A stretch of 64,000 bases of DNA, taken from the NCBI RefSeq assembly GCF_001614315.2, contig NZ_LVEG02000016.1, forward strand, positions 37,899-101,898. Reading direction: 5' to 3'. The notes beneath the pieces were generated by a model that made no database searches, was not told where the DNA came from, and saw nothing but the letters and a program-made list of their open reading frames with translations. Origin of the DNA: Halofilum ochraceum (GTDB lineage Bacteria > Pseudomonadota > Gammaproteobacteria > XJ16 > Halofilaceae). A program made the translations under genes and the position numbers. Positions within the stretch are counted from its first letter, which is position 1. Each line of letters opens with the position of its first letter. Below, piece after piece: positions 36,203-44,582 of the stretch.

Positions 36203-37633
36203 TCAGGCTTCCTGAACATTGCGGATGAACACGACGTGCGTTTCTTCGCCGTCATGGTCGACGTGCTGGACATCCAGAACGGCCGGGAACGCCCAGCCAT
36301 CGCGCCGCACCAACCGGGTTTCGACCGTGACCGAGCGCTGCAGGCGAACGAACGCCCAGTTGCGCGCCCAGGCATCCCGGTCGACCAGGCCACCGGCATC
36401 GAGGGCGCCGGTGGACAGCTGCAGCATCTCTTCACGCGAGTACCCCAGCAGATCGGCGGCCGCCTGGCTCACCCACGCGATCGAGCCATCGGCGCGGGAC
36501 TGCAGAACCGGTCCGGGGTAGTGTTCCAGACCAAGCTCGCCCCGTTCCGTTGGCGCCACGATGCGGTGCGATTGCATCACGTCGAACAGCGTGATCAGCC
36601 AGGCGGGATTGCGGCCCCAGACGGTCGGCTTGACCGTCATTTCCACCGGCAACCCGCCTTTGATGGTCGGATCCGGTCCCGGCAAACGGACGGGGCCGTC
36701 CGTCAGTGGCAGCAACCCCATCTCGCGGCCGATCAGATCATCGGCGCGCCCCCCGAACATCCGGCCGGCCTCCGGATTCGCGAAACAGGCGCGCCCCGTG
36801 TGACCGTGAATCACGAGCTTGCCTACGGGCGACATCTCGAGCGCAAAGAGGAATTCCGCCGCATCCCGCTCCGGTACCGCGGTCGACCGATACTGCCGTT
36901 GCGAGAGATCCGACGTCACGGCAACGGTGTGGGTGACCCGCTCATCCACACCCGGGACCGGCGTAACCTCGATCCGATTATCGAACGCGCTGCCGTCGCG
37001 CCGAAAATTGCGGAGCACCACCGTGCAGGGCTCGCCCCGCGCGAGCGCCCCGGCCAGACGCCAACGCGCGGGCTGGTCGCGATCGTCGCCCTGCAGGAAG
37101 CGCGCGTTGCGGCCGATGATCTCACCGGGGCTGTAGCCACTGATGCGGCAGAAGGTGCGATTGACGTACTGGATCGGCGCATCGGACGAATACGCATCGG
37201 CGATCATCAGCCCGCGGCGCCCTGCGTTGGATCCCGCGGTGAGCGGTGTCGGCGCCAACTGCCCGAGATGGCGTCGCAGCGCCGCCGTCACGCATCGAAG
37301 AAGTGTCGGAATCCCGTCATAACGAACCGAGCGCGAACCGGCACCGGCGAACAGGACGTATCGATAACCCGGTTCCCGACCCAATGGCTGCATGGCCACG
37401 AATCGGAATCCAGGCGGTGCGTCCGCGCCATCGGCGAGCATGACGATGGCCGGGTGCCCTTCATCGGGCGCACGTCGCACGATCCGGGTGCGTGCGACCG
37501 AGCTCACGCGGTCATAGTCCCCGAACCAGCGCACGGGTCGCCCCGAATCCGCGCATATCAGTCCCGCACAGCCCGTGCGTTCACCGACCGCCCGCACCAG
37601 ATCCTCCACCACGGGGGCCATTACTCCATCCAC
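36203..37633 (-). CDS. PAS/LOV-like multi-PAS sensor protein without output domain
   Basis: The 476-residue soluble protein has a possible GAF-like N-terminal domain (about 5-125), a LOV-like PAS domain (about 140-245) with GRNARFLQGDD at 174-184, and two further PAS domains (about 255-365 and 370-475). It ends without kinase, GGDEF or HTH domain. The canonical LOV motif is GRNCRFLQG; the photoactive Cys is Ala177 here, so flavin-adduct photochemistry is not expected. The GTG start at 37633 is preceded by GAGGAGG at ten bases; an ATG four codons later is an alternative. It stands alone between a REP pair and mntR. Domain edges are approximate. Confidence 0.82.
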   Translation of the reverse strand: MDGVMAPVVEDLVRAVGERTGCAGLICADSGRPVRWFGDYDRVSSVARTRIVRRAPDEGHPAIVMLADGADAPPGFRFVAMQPLGREPGYRYVLFAGAGSRSVRYDGIPTLLRCVTAALRRHLGQLAPTPLTAGSNAGRRGLMIADAYSSDAPIQYVNRTFCRISGYSPGEIIGRNARFLQGDDRDQPARWRLAGALARGEPCTVVLRNFRRDGSAFDNRIEVTPVPGVDERVTHTVAVTSDLSQRQYRSTAVPERDAAEFLFALEMSPVGKLVIHGHTGRACFANPEAGRMFGGRADDLIGREMGLLPLTDGPVRLPGPDPTIKGGLPVEMTVKPTVWGRNPAWLITLFDVMQSHRIVAPTERGELGLEHYPGPVLQSRADGSIAWVSQAAADLLGYSREEMLQLSTGALDAGGLVDRDAWARNWAFVRLQRSVTVETRLVRRDGWAFPAVLDVQHVDHDGEETHVVFIRNVQEA

Positions 37634-37818
37634 GCGTGAAACGCCTCCTCAACCGCCGCGTTTACCATGTGGGCCGCGCGACGAGCATCGCGGGCCTCCT
37701 ATCGTCCCCGGCAACGCAAAATCCAGGCCAATAGCCACACTTTCATGGACCTGCCCGGATCATCGGGAATGATATACTCCGCGACCGCCCGCCGCTCGGC
37801 GATCGTTCAAGCACGATA

Positions 37819-38313
37819 ATGGACACCCCCATGAACGAGCGCAGCCCGTTGTCGCACGTAAGCTCTTCCGAGCACCCTGGCGAGATGCTGCCGGCCGAGG
37901 CCCATGCGCGACAGCACGCCCGCGTCCGCAAGGCGCATGAAACGGAACTTGTGGAGGACTACGTCGAGCTGATCGCGGACCTGATCGACGCCAAGGGCGA
38001 AGCGCGGGCGGTCGAGATTGCCCGGCGCATGGACGTGCGTCAGGCGACGGTGGCGAAAATGATCCGGCGGCTGCGCGAGCATGGCCTCGTCACCAGCGAA
38101 CCCTATCGCGCCGTTTTCCTCACCGAGGCCGGCCGCGAGATGGCGGAGACGTCACGCACGCGTCACAGTGTCGTGCTGGCGTTCCTGCGTTGGCTGGGCG
38201 TGTCCGAGGAAACGGCGCTGCAGGACGCCGAGGGCATGGAGCATCACGTCAGCGATGAGACGCTCGCCGCCATGCGCGCGCGGATGGGGCAGGAAGACGA
38301 CACGGAGCGCTGA
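37819..38313 (+). CDS. mntR: Manganese-dependent transcriptional regulator MntR
   Basis: The 164-residue protein is a DtxR/MntR-family winged-helix repressor: acidic helix HETELVEDYVELIADLI, HTH ARAVEIARRMDVRQATVAKMIRRL, wing, and a metal-binding dimerisation part ending HHVSDETLAAM. It represses manganese uptake genes when loaded with Mn. No uptake gene is adjacent. An alternative start lies four codons downstream at 37831. Confidence 0.9.
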   Translation: MDTPMNERSPLSHVSSSEHPGEMLPAEAHARQHARVRKAHETELVEDYVELIADLIDAKGEARAVEIARRMDVRQATVAKMIRRLREHGLVTSEPYRAVFLTEAGREMAETSRTRHSVVLAFLRWLGVSEETALQDAEGMEHHVSDETLAAMRARMGQEDDTER

Positions 38314-38339
38314 GCGGGCCGCCGCTTACTAAGCTTCCA

Positions 38340-39119
38340 TCAGTTCGCCTGCCGGCCCAGCCCGCGCCCGCCGCCGCGCGCCGATTCCGGCTCCCCGGCG
38401 ATCGACGCCAGCGTCCCGGCATCCAGGACCCGTACCCGCCGCCGTTCGACCGCGATCACCCCCTCCTCCGACAGACGCCCGAGCAGGCGCGACACCGTCT
38501 CCAGGGCGAGCCCCAGATAACTGGCGATATCGTCTCGCGACATGGGCAGACGGAAGTCCTCACCGGGGTAGCCCGCCACATGCAGGCGCTCGCTCAGGCT
38601 ATGCAGGAACAGGGCCAGACGGGCCCGCGCGGTCCGGCGGCCGAGGGCCACCAGGTGCTGATGGTCCTGCACCAGTTCACGACTGATGATCCGCAGCATC
38701 TGATGCTGCAGCCCCGGGACATGACTCGCCACGTCCTCCAGCTGTTCGAACGGCACGGCGCAGACATTGGTCCGTTCCAGGGCGACGGCATCGCAATGGT
38801 GGAGACCATCGCTGATCGCATCGAGGCCGAGCAGTTCTCCGGGCAGGTGAAAACCGATCACCTGCTCCTCGCCGTCGGTCGCGGGATGGGTGGTGCGGAT
38901 ACAGCCGGCCCGAACGACGAACAGATTGCTGAAGGTATCTCCTGCCCGGAAGAGACCGTCCCCCGTTTTCAGGGGCAGGCGCGACCGCACGACGGCGTCA
39001 AGGCGCTCCAGATCATTGCCGGATATCCCCGCCGGCAGGCACAGGGAACGCAGGGAACAGCCGGCGCAGGAGCGGCGCAGCCGCCCCAGGTCGACCACGC
39101 CTTCCTTGTCGTCCGTCAT
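38340..39119 (-). CDS. fnr: FNR/ANR-type oxygen-sensing transcriptional regulator
   Basis: The 259-residue Crp-family protein has the N-terminal Fe-S cluster cysteines Cys18, Cys21 and Cys27 (C-x2-C-x5-C) and the fourth at Cys120 (TNVCAVPFEQ), as in FNR/ANR. The recognition helix carries the FNR-specific E-x-x-S-R (ETVSRLL). It should be active as a 4Fe-4S dimer at low oxygen. Start at 39119 has GGGAGG upstream; an earlier ATG at 39143 has none. Confidence 0.92.
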   Translation of the reverse strand: MTDDKEGVVDLGRLRRSCAGCSLRSLCLPAGISGNDLERLDAVVRSRLPLKTGDGLFRAGDTFSNLFVVRAGCIRTTHPATDGEEQVIGFHLPGELLGLDAISDGLHHCDAVALERTNVCAVPFEQLEDVASHVPGLQHQMLRIISRELVQDHQHLVALGRRTARARLALFLHSLSERLHVAGYPGEDFRLPMSRDDIASYLGLALETVSRLLGRLSEEGVIAVERRRVRVLDAGTLASIAGEPESARGGGRGLGRQAN

Positions 39120-39254
39120 CGGACCTCCCGGGTGGCCCCACATCAGCGGCCCGACTCTAGCGACTGCGCCCCATCAGGCGCAAATGACTCTATGGGCACT
39201 ATACATCACCGGCCTGGACGCGGTGACCGTCAGTCGGCAGCGCCCCGAGAAAAG

Positions 39255-39283
39255 GAAAAAGCCGCCCGGAAGGCGGCTTTTCC
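39255..39283 (-). terminator. Rho-independent terminator after etfA
   Basis: AAAAGCCGCC/GGCGGCTTTT stem, T-rich on both strands and so possibly bidirectional. It lies 50 bp past the etfA stop and upstream of fnr. Confidence 0.85.
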
Positions 39284-39332
39284 TGATCGGTCATGCGCAG
39301 GGCGGTGAGACCGTAAGCCCCGGGGGGCCGAA

Positions 39333-40271
39333 CTACCCGTCGAGGGCCTTGTCCAGTTCCGGCAATGCCTCGAACAGATCGGCGACCAGCCCGTAATCGG
39401 CGACCTCGAAGATCGGGGCCTCGGAGTCCTTGTTGATCGCGACGATCACCCGGGACTCCTTCATGCCGGCCATATGCTGGATGGCGCCGGAGATGCCGAC
39501 GGCGATGTACAGGTCGGGTGCCACCACCTTGCCGGTCTGCCCGACCTGATAGTCGTTCGGCACATAGCCGGCATCGACCGCGGCCCGGCTCGCACCGACG
39601 GCGGCGCCCATCTTGCCGGCGAGGCTTTCGATCAGCTGGAAGTTCTCGGCCGAGCCCACACCACGGCCACCGGATACGACGATCCGCGCCGTGGTCAGTT
39701 CCGGACCTTCCGACTCGGACAGGTCGGCGCCGACGAACCGGGCGAGACCCGCATCCGAGCCGGCGTCGATCGACTCGACGCTGGCCGAACCGCCGCCCGG
39801 TTCGACCGCCTCGAATGACGTGGCCCGGACCGTGATCAGCTTGGTCGCATCGGTGGACTGCACGGTCGCCATGGCGTTGCCGGCGTAGATCGGCCGCACG
39901 AAGGTGTCTTCCGAGACGACGGCCGAAATATCCGAGATCTGCTGGATATCGAGCCGCGCCGCCACGCGCGGCATGATGTTCTTGCCGCCGGTAGTGGCCG
40001 CGGCCAGCACGTAGTCGTAATCGCCCGCGAGCCGCTCGATGATCGGGGCGACGTTCTCGGCGACGTGGTTCTCAAGGTGATCGCCCTCGGCCAGCAGCAC
40101 CTTGCGCACGCCCTCGATCGAAGCCGCGTGCTGCGCCGCGTCGGCGCAGTTGTTACCGGTGACCAGGATATCGATGTCACCGCCGATCTCCCGCGCGCAG
40201 GCGATCGCCGAGAGCGTGCCCGACTTCAGCTCGGTGTGGTCGTGTTCCGCATAAACCAGAATGGCACTCAT
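39333..40271 (-). CDS. etfA: Electron transfer flavoprotein alpha subunit
   Basis: The 312-residue subunit has the N-terminal ETF domain and the C-terminal FAD-binding domain with [41 protein letters not shown] and GISGAIQH. It carries electrons from dehydrogenases such as the dimethylglycine/sarcosine dehydrogenase at 44583 to ETF-QO. Overlaps etfB by four bases. Confidence 0.97.
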   Translation of the reverse strand: MSAILVYAEHDHTELKSGTLSAIACAREIGGDIDILVTGNNCADAAQHAASIEGVRKVLLAEGDHLENHVAENVAPIIERLAGDYDYVLAAATTGGKNIMPRVAARLDIQQISDISAVVSEDTFVRPIYAGNAMATVQSTDATKLITVRATSFEAVEPGGGSASVESIDAGSDAGLARFVGADLSESEGPELTTARIVVSGGRGVGSAENFQLIESLAGKMGAAVGASRAAVDAGYVPNDYQVGQTGKVVAPDLYIAVGISGAIQHMAGMKESRVIVAINKDSEAPIFEVADYGLVADLFEALPELDKALDG

Positions 40272-41020
40272 TGGATCACCTTCGCTTCGTTGCGGAGCTT
40301 GTCGATGAGTTCATCGACGCTCGATACCTTGACGCCACCCGCGCGCGCCGGCGGCTCCTCGACCTTCAACTGCTTGAGGTGCGGCGTGACATCGACGCCG
40401 AGATCGGCCGCGGTGCTCTGCTCGATCGGCTTCTTCTTGGCCTTCATGATGTTCGGCAGCTTCGGATAACGCGGCTCGTTGAGCCGCAGATCCACCGTGG
40501 CGATCGCCGGCAGCGGCAGTTCCAGGCTCTCGAGACCGCCATCGACTTCACGCGTTACCGTCACCGAGCCGTCACCCGGCTCGAGCTTCGAGATCGACGT
40601 GCCCTGGGCCCAGCCACGCAGCGCCGCCAGCATCTGCCCGGTCTGGTTCGAATCGTCGTCGATGGCCTGTTTGCCCAGCAGGACCAGGTCCGGTGATTCC
40701 TGGTCGCAGACGGCGCTCAGGAGCTTGGCCACGGCGAGCGGCTCGACACCCGCGTCGGCCTCGATGTGCATGGCGCGATCGACACCCATGGCGAGTGCGG
40801 TGCGCAGCTGTTCCTGCGCCTGCTGCGGCCCGATGGTCACGGCCACGACCTCGGTCGCGGTGCCGGCTTCCTTGAGGCGGACGGCCTGCTCGACGGCGAT
40901 CTCGTCGAACGGGTTCATCGACATCTTGATGTTGTTGGTCTCGACGCCGGAGCCGTCACTCTTGACGCGCACCTTGACGTAGGCGTCGACCACTCGCTTT
41001 ACCGGTACAAGTACTTTCAT
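40268..41020 (-). CDS. etfB: Electron transfer flavoprotein beta subunit
   Basis: The 250-residue subunit starts [20 protein letters not shown] and has the AMP-binding and recognition-loop region [20 protein letters not shown]. It is divergent from the folD-like gene across a 459-bp spacer. Confidence 0.97.
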   Translation of the reverse strand: MKVLVPVKRVVDAYVKVRVKSDGSGVETNNIKMSMNPFDEIAVEQAVRLKEAGTATEVVAVTIGPQQAQEQLRTALAMGVDRAMHIEADAGVEPLAVAKLLSAVCDQESPDLVLLGKQAIDDDSNQTGQMLAALRGWAQGTSISKLEPGDGSVTVTREVDGGLESLELPLPAIATVDLRLNEPRYPKLPNIMKAKKKPIEQSTAADLGVDVTPHLKQLKVEEPPARAGGVKVSSVDELIDKLRNEAKVIQ

Positions 41021-41397
41021 GTCACACCTGCAGGTTTGAGGAACCGGATGCTGCCGCCCCGGCCGCTATACGATCGCGCGCATGCCCGACCGGCGCCCGG
41101 GGCCCTTGAGAATTCGAATGTGCCGCGGTGACTCCCGGGGCGTCGTCCACCCGGCAACGCGGGCCCACGGCGTCGCCGATCGACGAACGGCCTGGGCGGC
41201 GCGGCCGCCTTTCGCGCCCGCGGGCAGACTCGGGATTCAATCACAGCCGACGTTGCGCCACAAATCCCGCGACCACGCAACGGCCCGGCGGAACCGGACG
41301 CGCAGGCGCGCAGTCTAGCCAACCGGCGTCCGACGACATCGACCGATAACGACGGTCATTTTCAAAAATGCGTCACCCGCCGATCCCGCTGCGCCGG

Positions 41398-41442
41398 GAC
41401 CGGGATCCAGCCAGCGACGCGCGGGATCCCGGTCGCTATACT
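41398..41442 (+). promoter_or_regulatory. Candidate operator and -10 element upstream of the folD-like gene
   Basis: A perfect 11-bp dyad GACCGGGATCC (41398-41408) / GGATCCCGGTC (41424-41434) with a 15-bp spacer ends two bases before a TATACT -10 box (41437-41442); a GGAG ribosome site precedes the start at 41480. The dyad covers the -35 position, fitting regulator control. The rest of the 459-bp etfB-folD gap shows nothing recognisable. Confidence 0.5.
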
Positions 41443-41479
41443 CGCGCACCGCAGAACGGGCTAGCCAATCGGAGTTCTT

Positions 41480-42373
41480 ATGGGCGAGACGGATATCGAC
41501 GGCCGCGCACTGGCCACGGAAATCCTCACCGACGTCGGCGAACGCATCGCCCGCCTCAAGGCGGCGGGCTGGTTCCCGAAGCTGGTATCGATCAGTGTCG
41601 GCGACAACCCGGCCGCGGCGTTCTACGTGCGTAACCAGCGCCGGCGCTGCGAGCAGGTGGGCATCGAGTTCGAAGAACGGCAGTACCGCGACGACATCAC
41701 GCCCGAGGAGCTGTATGCGGCCATCTGGGCGCTGAACGCGGATCCGCGGGTGACCGGCATCATCATCCAGCGCCCGGTACCGGCGAGCCTCTCGATCAAG
41801 CGGCTGCAGGCCGCCATCGATCCCCTCAAGGACGTCGAGGGCATGCACCCGACCTCGATCGGCAACATCGTCTACCAGGAACTCGACCTCGCACCGTGTA
41901 CCGCGATGGCTTCGGTCGAGCTCCTGCGCCGGACCGGCGTCCAGCTGGAGGGTCTGGAGGCGACGATCATCGGCCACTCGGAGATCGTCGGCAAACCGAT
42001 CGCCTTCCTGTTGATGGCCGAGGGCGCCACGGTCACGGTCTGTCACCACATGACCCGTGATGTGGGACTGCATTCCCGCCGCGCGGACGCGGTGTTCGTC
42101 GCGGTCGGCAAACCGGACCTGCTCAACGGCGACATGATCCGCCCGGGTGCCACCGTGATCGACATCGGCATCAATCAGGTCAGGGATGCCGAGGGCAACG
42201 AGCGCATTGTCGGCGACTGCAACTACGATTCCTGTGCCCAGACCGCCGGCTGGATCACCCCGGTTCCCGGCGGCGTCGGTCCCGTGACCGTCTCCATTCT
42301 CATGCGCAACGCCGCGGTGGCGACCCAGCGCCTCAAGGACCACTACGAGAGCCAGTTGCACCGCCGCCTCTGA
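41480..42373 (+). CDS. FolD-like methylenetetrahydrofolate dehydrogenase paralogue with altered catalytic residues
   Basis: The 297-residue protein aligns along the bifunctional FolD family: VGDNPAAAFYV, IIQRPVP, KDVEGMHP, IIGHSEIVGKPIA and ITPVPGGVGPVTVS. However, the catalytic Lys of the YVxxK motif (Lys54 in E. coli, Lys56 in human) is Gln53 here (FYVRNQ). The second acidic residue of KDVDG (Asp125 in human) is Glu120; the active-site Gln before the Pro residues is kept. Human K56Q enzymes are known to lose cyclohydrolase activity, so I infer a dehydrogenase-only or otherwise specialised enzyme. It is upstream of, and co-directional with, an MttB-family gene, suggesting handling of methyl-derived one-carbon units. 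Confidence 0.85.
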   Translation: MGETDIDGRALATEILTDVGERIARLKAAGWFPKLVSISVGDNPAAAFYVRNQRRRCEQVGIEFEERQYRDDITPEELYAAIWALNADPRVTGIIIQRPVPASLSIKRLQAAIDPLKDVEGMHPTSIGNIVYQELDLAPCTAMASVELLRRTGVQLEGLEATIIGHSEIVGKPIAFLLMAEGATVTVCHHMTRDVGLHSRRADAVFVAVGKPDLLNGDMIRPGATVIDIGINQVRDAEGNERIVGDCNYDSCAQTAGWITPVPGGVGPVTVSILMRNAAVATQRLKDHYESQLHRRL

Positions 42374-42555
42374 CGCCTCGGGCAATCTGCACGTCGCCAT
42401 TGCGCCAGACCCGGGCGAGCTGGCGGCGGCATACTCAAGGGTTGATGCCGCGCCGCGATTGGCGTCGGCCGCTCACCACACCTACCATCGGTGGGCAGTA
42501 CGCACGCCAGAGCGTCGCGTCACCACCGCAGGCGCCGTAACGGGAGATCGAGGAA

Positions 42556-44097
42556 ATGAGCGAAAAACGACGCAGGGGTGGCGGCGGCCGCGCCGCCAGG
42601 CAGGCGGCACGCACCGGCGCCGCATCGGCCAGCGAGCTGCCCTACGTAACGCGCAACGTGCCCTACTACGAGCCGCTTTCCGAAGAGGCGCTGAGCACGA
42701 TCGAGCAGAACGCGGATACGGTTCTCGAAGAGATCGGGATCGATTTCCGCGATGATCCCGAGGCCCTGCAGCTGTGGCGTGACGCCGGGGCCGAGGTCGA
42801 CGGTGAACGCGTCCGCATGCCGCGCGGCATGGCCCGCAAGCTGATCCAGGACAGCGCGCCGTCTGAATTCACCCAGCATGCTCGCAACAGCGAGCGCAGC
42901 GTCCAGATCGGCGGCAAGAACACCGTCTTCGTTCCGGGCTATGGCAGCCCGTTCGTGCGCGATCTCGACAACGGCCGTCGTTACGGCAAGCTCGAGGACT
43001 TCCAGAACCTGGTGAAGCTCGCGTACATGAGCCGCTCGCTGCACCACTCCGGTGGCACCATCTGCGAGCCCGTGGACCTGCCGGTCAATAAACGCCACCT
43101 GGACATGGTCTACAGCCACCTGAAGTACAGTGACAAGTGCTTCATGGGCTCGGTGACCCACCCCGACCGCGCGCAGGACACGGTCGAGATGGCGAAGATC
43201 GTGTTCGGCGAGGAGTTCGTCGCCAACAACTGCGTGATCGCCAGCCTGATCAACGCCAACTCCCCGATGGTCTTCGACGACACCATGCTCGGCGCGGCCC
43301 GAGTCTACGCAAGGAATAACCAGGCCTGCATCATCTCGCCGTTCATCCTCGCCGGCGCCATGTCGCCGGTCACGATCATGGCAACGCTGACGCAGATCCT
43401 GGCCGAGGCGATGGCGGGCATGGCATTCACGCAGCTCGTGAAGCCGGGCGCCCCGGTGGTCTTCGGCACCTTCGCCAGCTCCATGTCGATGCAGTCGGGC
43501 GCACCGACCTTCGGTACGCCGGAACCGGCGCTGGTGCTGTACGGTGCGGCCAACCTGGCGCGCCGCCTCGGCGTCCCGTTCCGCTCCGGCGGCTCGCTGA
43601 CCGCGTCGAAGATCCCGGACGCGCAGGCCGCAACCGAGTCGACCAACACGATCGTCGCGACCGGCCTCGCCGGCGTGAACTTTGCCCTGCACTCGGCGGG
43701 CTGGGTCGAAGGCGGACTGACCATGAGCTACGAGAAGTTCATGCTCGATGTCGACCAGCTCGGCATGGTCCAGACCTTCCTCAACGGCGTCGACACGTCC
43801 GAGAACGGCCAGGGCATGGACGCACTGCGCGAGACGGGCCCGGGCAAGCACTTCCTCGGCAGTACGCACACGCAGGCCAATTTCGAGCACGCCTTCTACC
43901 GTTCGACGGTGGCGGACAACAACAGCTTCGAGCAGTGGGAGTCCGAAGGCAGCCTCGACGCGGCCCAGCGCGCCAACAAGATGTGGAAGAAGAGGCTGGC
44001 CGAGTACGAGGCCCCGCCGATGGACCCGGCCATCGACGAGGCCCTGCTCGACTACGTCAACCGCAAAAAGGCCGAGTTCCCGGACGCCAATTACTGA
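42556..44097 (+). CDS. MttB-family (non-pyrrolysine) methyltransferase-like protein 2
   Basis: The 513-residue protein is a paralogue of the product at 6823-8358 and shares the fold, the length and the basic Arg/Gly-rich N-terminus (KRRRGGGGRAARQAAR). No amber codon occurs in frame. By family knowledge it should demethylate a quaternary amine. Its position next to a folD-like gene and convergent with a dimethylglycine/sarcosine dehydrogenase gene makes glycine betaine the most likely substrate (product dimethylglycine); this is inference. No MttC-type corrinoid protein is present, so the methyl acceptor is unclear. GAGATCGAGGAA precedes the ATG. Confidence 0.88.
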   Translation: MSEKRRRGGGGRAARQAARTGAASASELPYVTRNVPYYEPLSEEALSTIEQNADTVLEEIGIDFRDDPEALQLWRDAGAEVDGERVRMPRGMARKLIQDSAPSEFTQHARNSERSVQIGGKNTVFVPGYGSPFVRDLDNGRRYGKLEDFQNLVKLAYMSRSLHHSGGTICEPVDLPVNKRHLDMVYSHLKYSDKCFMGSVTHPDRAQDTVEMAKIVFGEEFVANNCVIASLINANSPMVFDDTMLGAARVYARNNQACIISPFILAGAMSPVTIMATLTQILAEAMAGMAFTQLVKPGAPVVFGTFASSMSMQSGAPTFGTPEPALVLYGAANLARRLGVPFRSGGSLTASKIPDAQAATESTNTIVATGLAGVNFALHSAGWVEGGLTMSYEKFMLDVDQLGMVQTFLNGVDTSENGQGMDALRETGPGKHFLGSTHTQANFEHAFYRSTVADNNSFEQWESEGSLDAAQRANKMWKKRLAEYEAPPMDPAIDEALLDYVNRKKAEFPDANY

Positions 44098-44118
44098 GGC
44101 GACCGGTCAACCGACGCG

Positions 44119-44151
44119 AAAAGGGGCGCCCATCGTGGTGCCCCTTTTTTT
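44119..44151 (+). terminator. Rho-independent terminator after MttB-like gene 2
   Basis: AAAAGGGGC / GCCCCTTTTTTT stem-loop 20 bp downstream of the stop codon. Confidence 0.85.
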
Positions 44152-44172
44152 ATGCCCTGCAACGAAATTCCT

Positions 44173-44517
44173 GAACCACGAATGAACACGAATGGACACG
44201 AATGGACACGAATGGACACGAATGGACACGAATGCTGCCGCTTGGCTGATCAGCCGTGGAGGAGCGTCGCTGAAAGGGTGGTGGCTATGACGCGTGGGAT
44301 GAGAACCACGGATGAACACAGATAGACACAGATAAGGTCAAAAACGGTGCTGAGGTGGAATCACACGTCAGGGGCTGAATCAGCCGACTTTGACTTTCAT
44401 CTGTGTTCATCCGTGGTTCAAAAAGACTCGATTCGCCGCAAACGTTGCAGCGAAGCTCCCGGGAGCCATAGAGGCCCTGCGGCAGCATTCGTGTCCATTC
44501 GTGTTCATTCGTGGTTC
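44173..44517. repeat. MITE-like palindromic repeat, copy 3 (nested, with expanded 10-bp units)
   Basis: Outer inverted ends of the GAACCACGAATGAACACGAA type enclose an inner, diverged inverted pair (GAACCACGGATGAACACAGA from 44303; its partner ends at 44419). The left end carries four tandem CGAATGGACA units against one on the right. It lies in the convergent gap between the MttB-like and DMGDH-like genes, between their two terminators. Confidence 0.9.
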
Positions 44518-44520
44518 CAT

Positions 44521-44562
44521 AAAAAAACCGCCGACCCCATCACCGGGATCGGCGGTTTTTTC
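44521..44562. terminator. Bidirectional Rho-independent terminator
   Basis: A 13-bp stem AAAAAACCGCCGA / TCGGCGGTTTTTT with T-runs on both strands. It ends the leftward dehydrogenase transcript and could stop rightward read-through. Confidence 0.9.
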
Positions 44563-44582
44563 GTTGAACGCCCGCGTCGCGG

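Noticed and set aside
36203..37633. Functional blue-light LOV photoreceptor
   Set aside because: The adduct-forming Cys is Ala177 on the verified codon, so a standard LOV photocycle is not supported; kept only as a LOV-like finding.
42556..44097. Pyrrolysine use in the MttB-like genes
   Set aside because: No in-frame amber codon in either gene, and no pylT or pylS-like sequence was seen.
44182..44236. Tandem CGAATGGACA units considered as a CRISPR or replication-iteron array
   Set aside because: Units are contiguous without spacers, occur inside inverted-repeat element ends, and no cas or replication gene is near.
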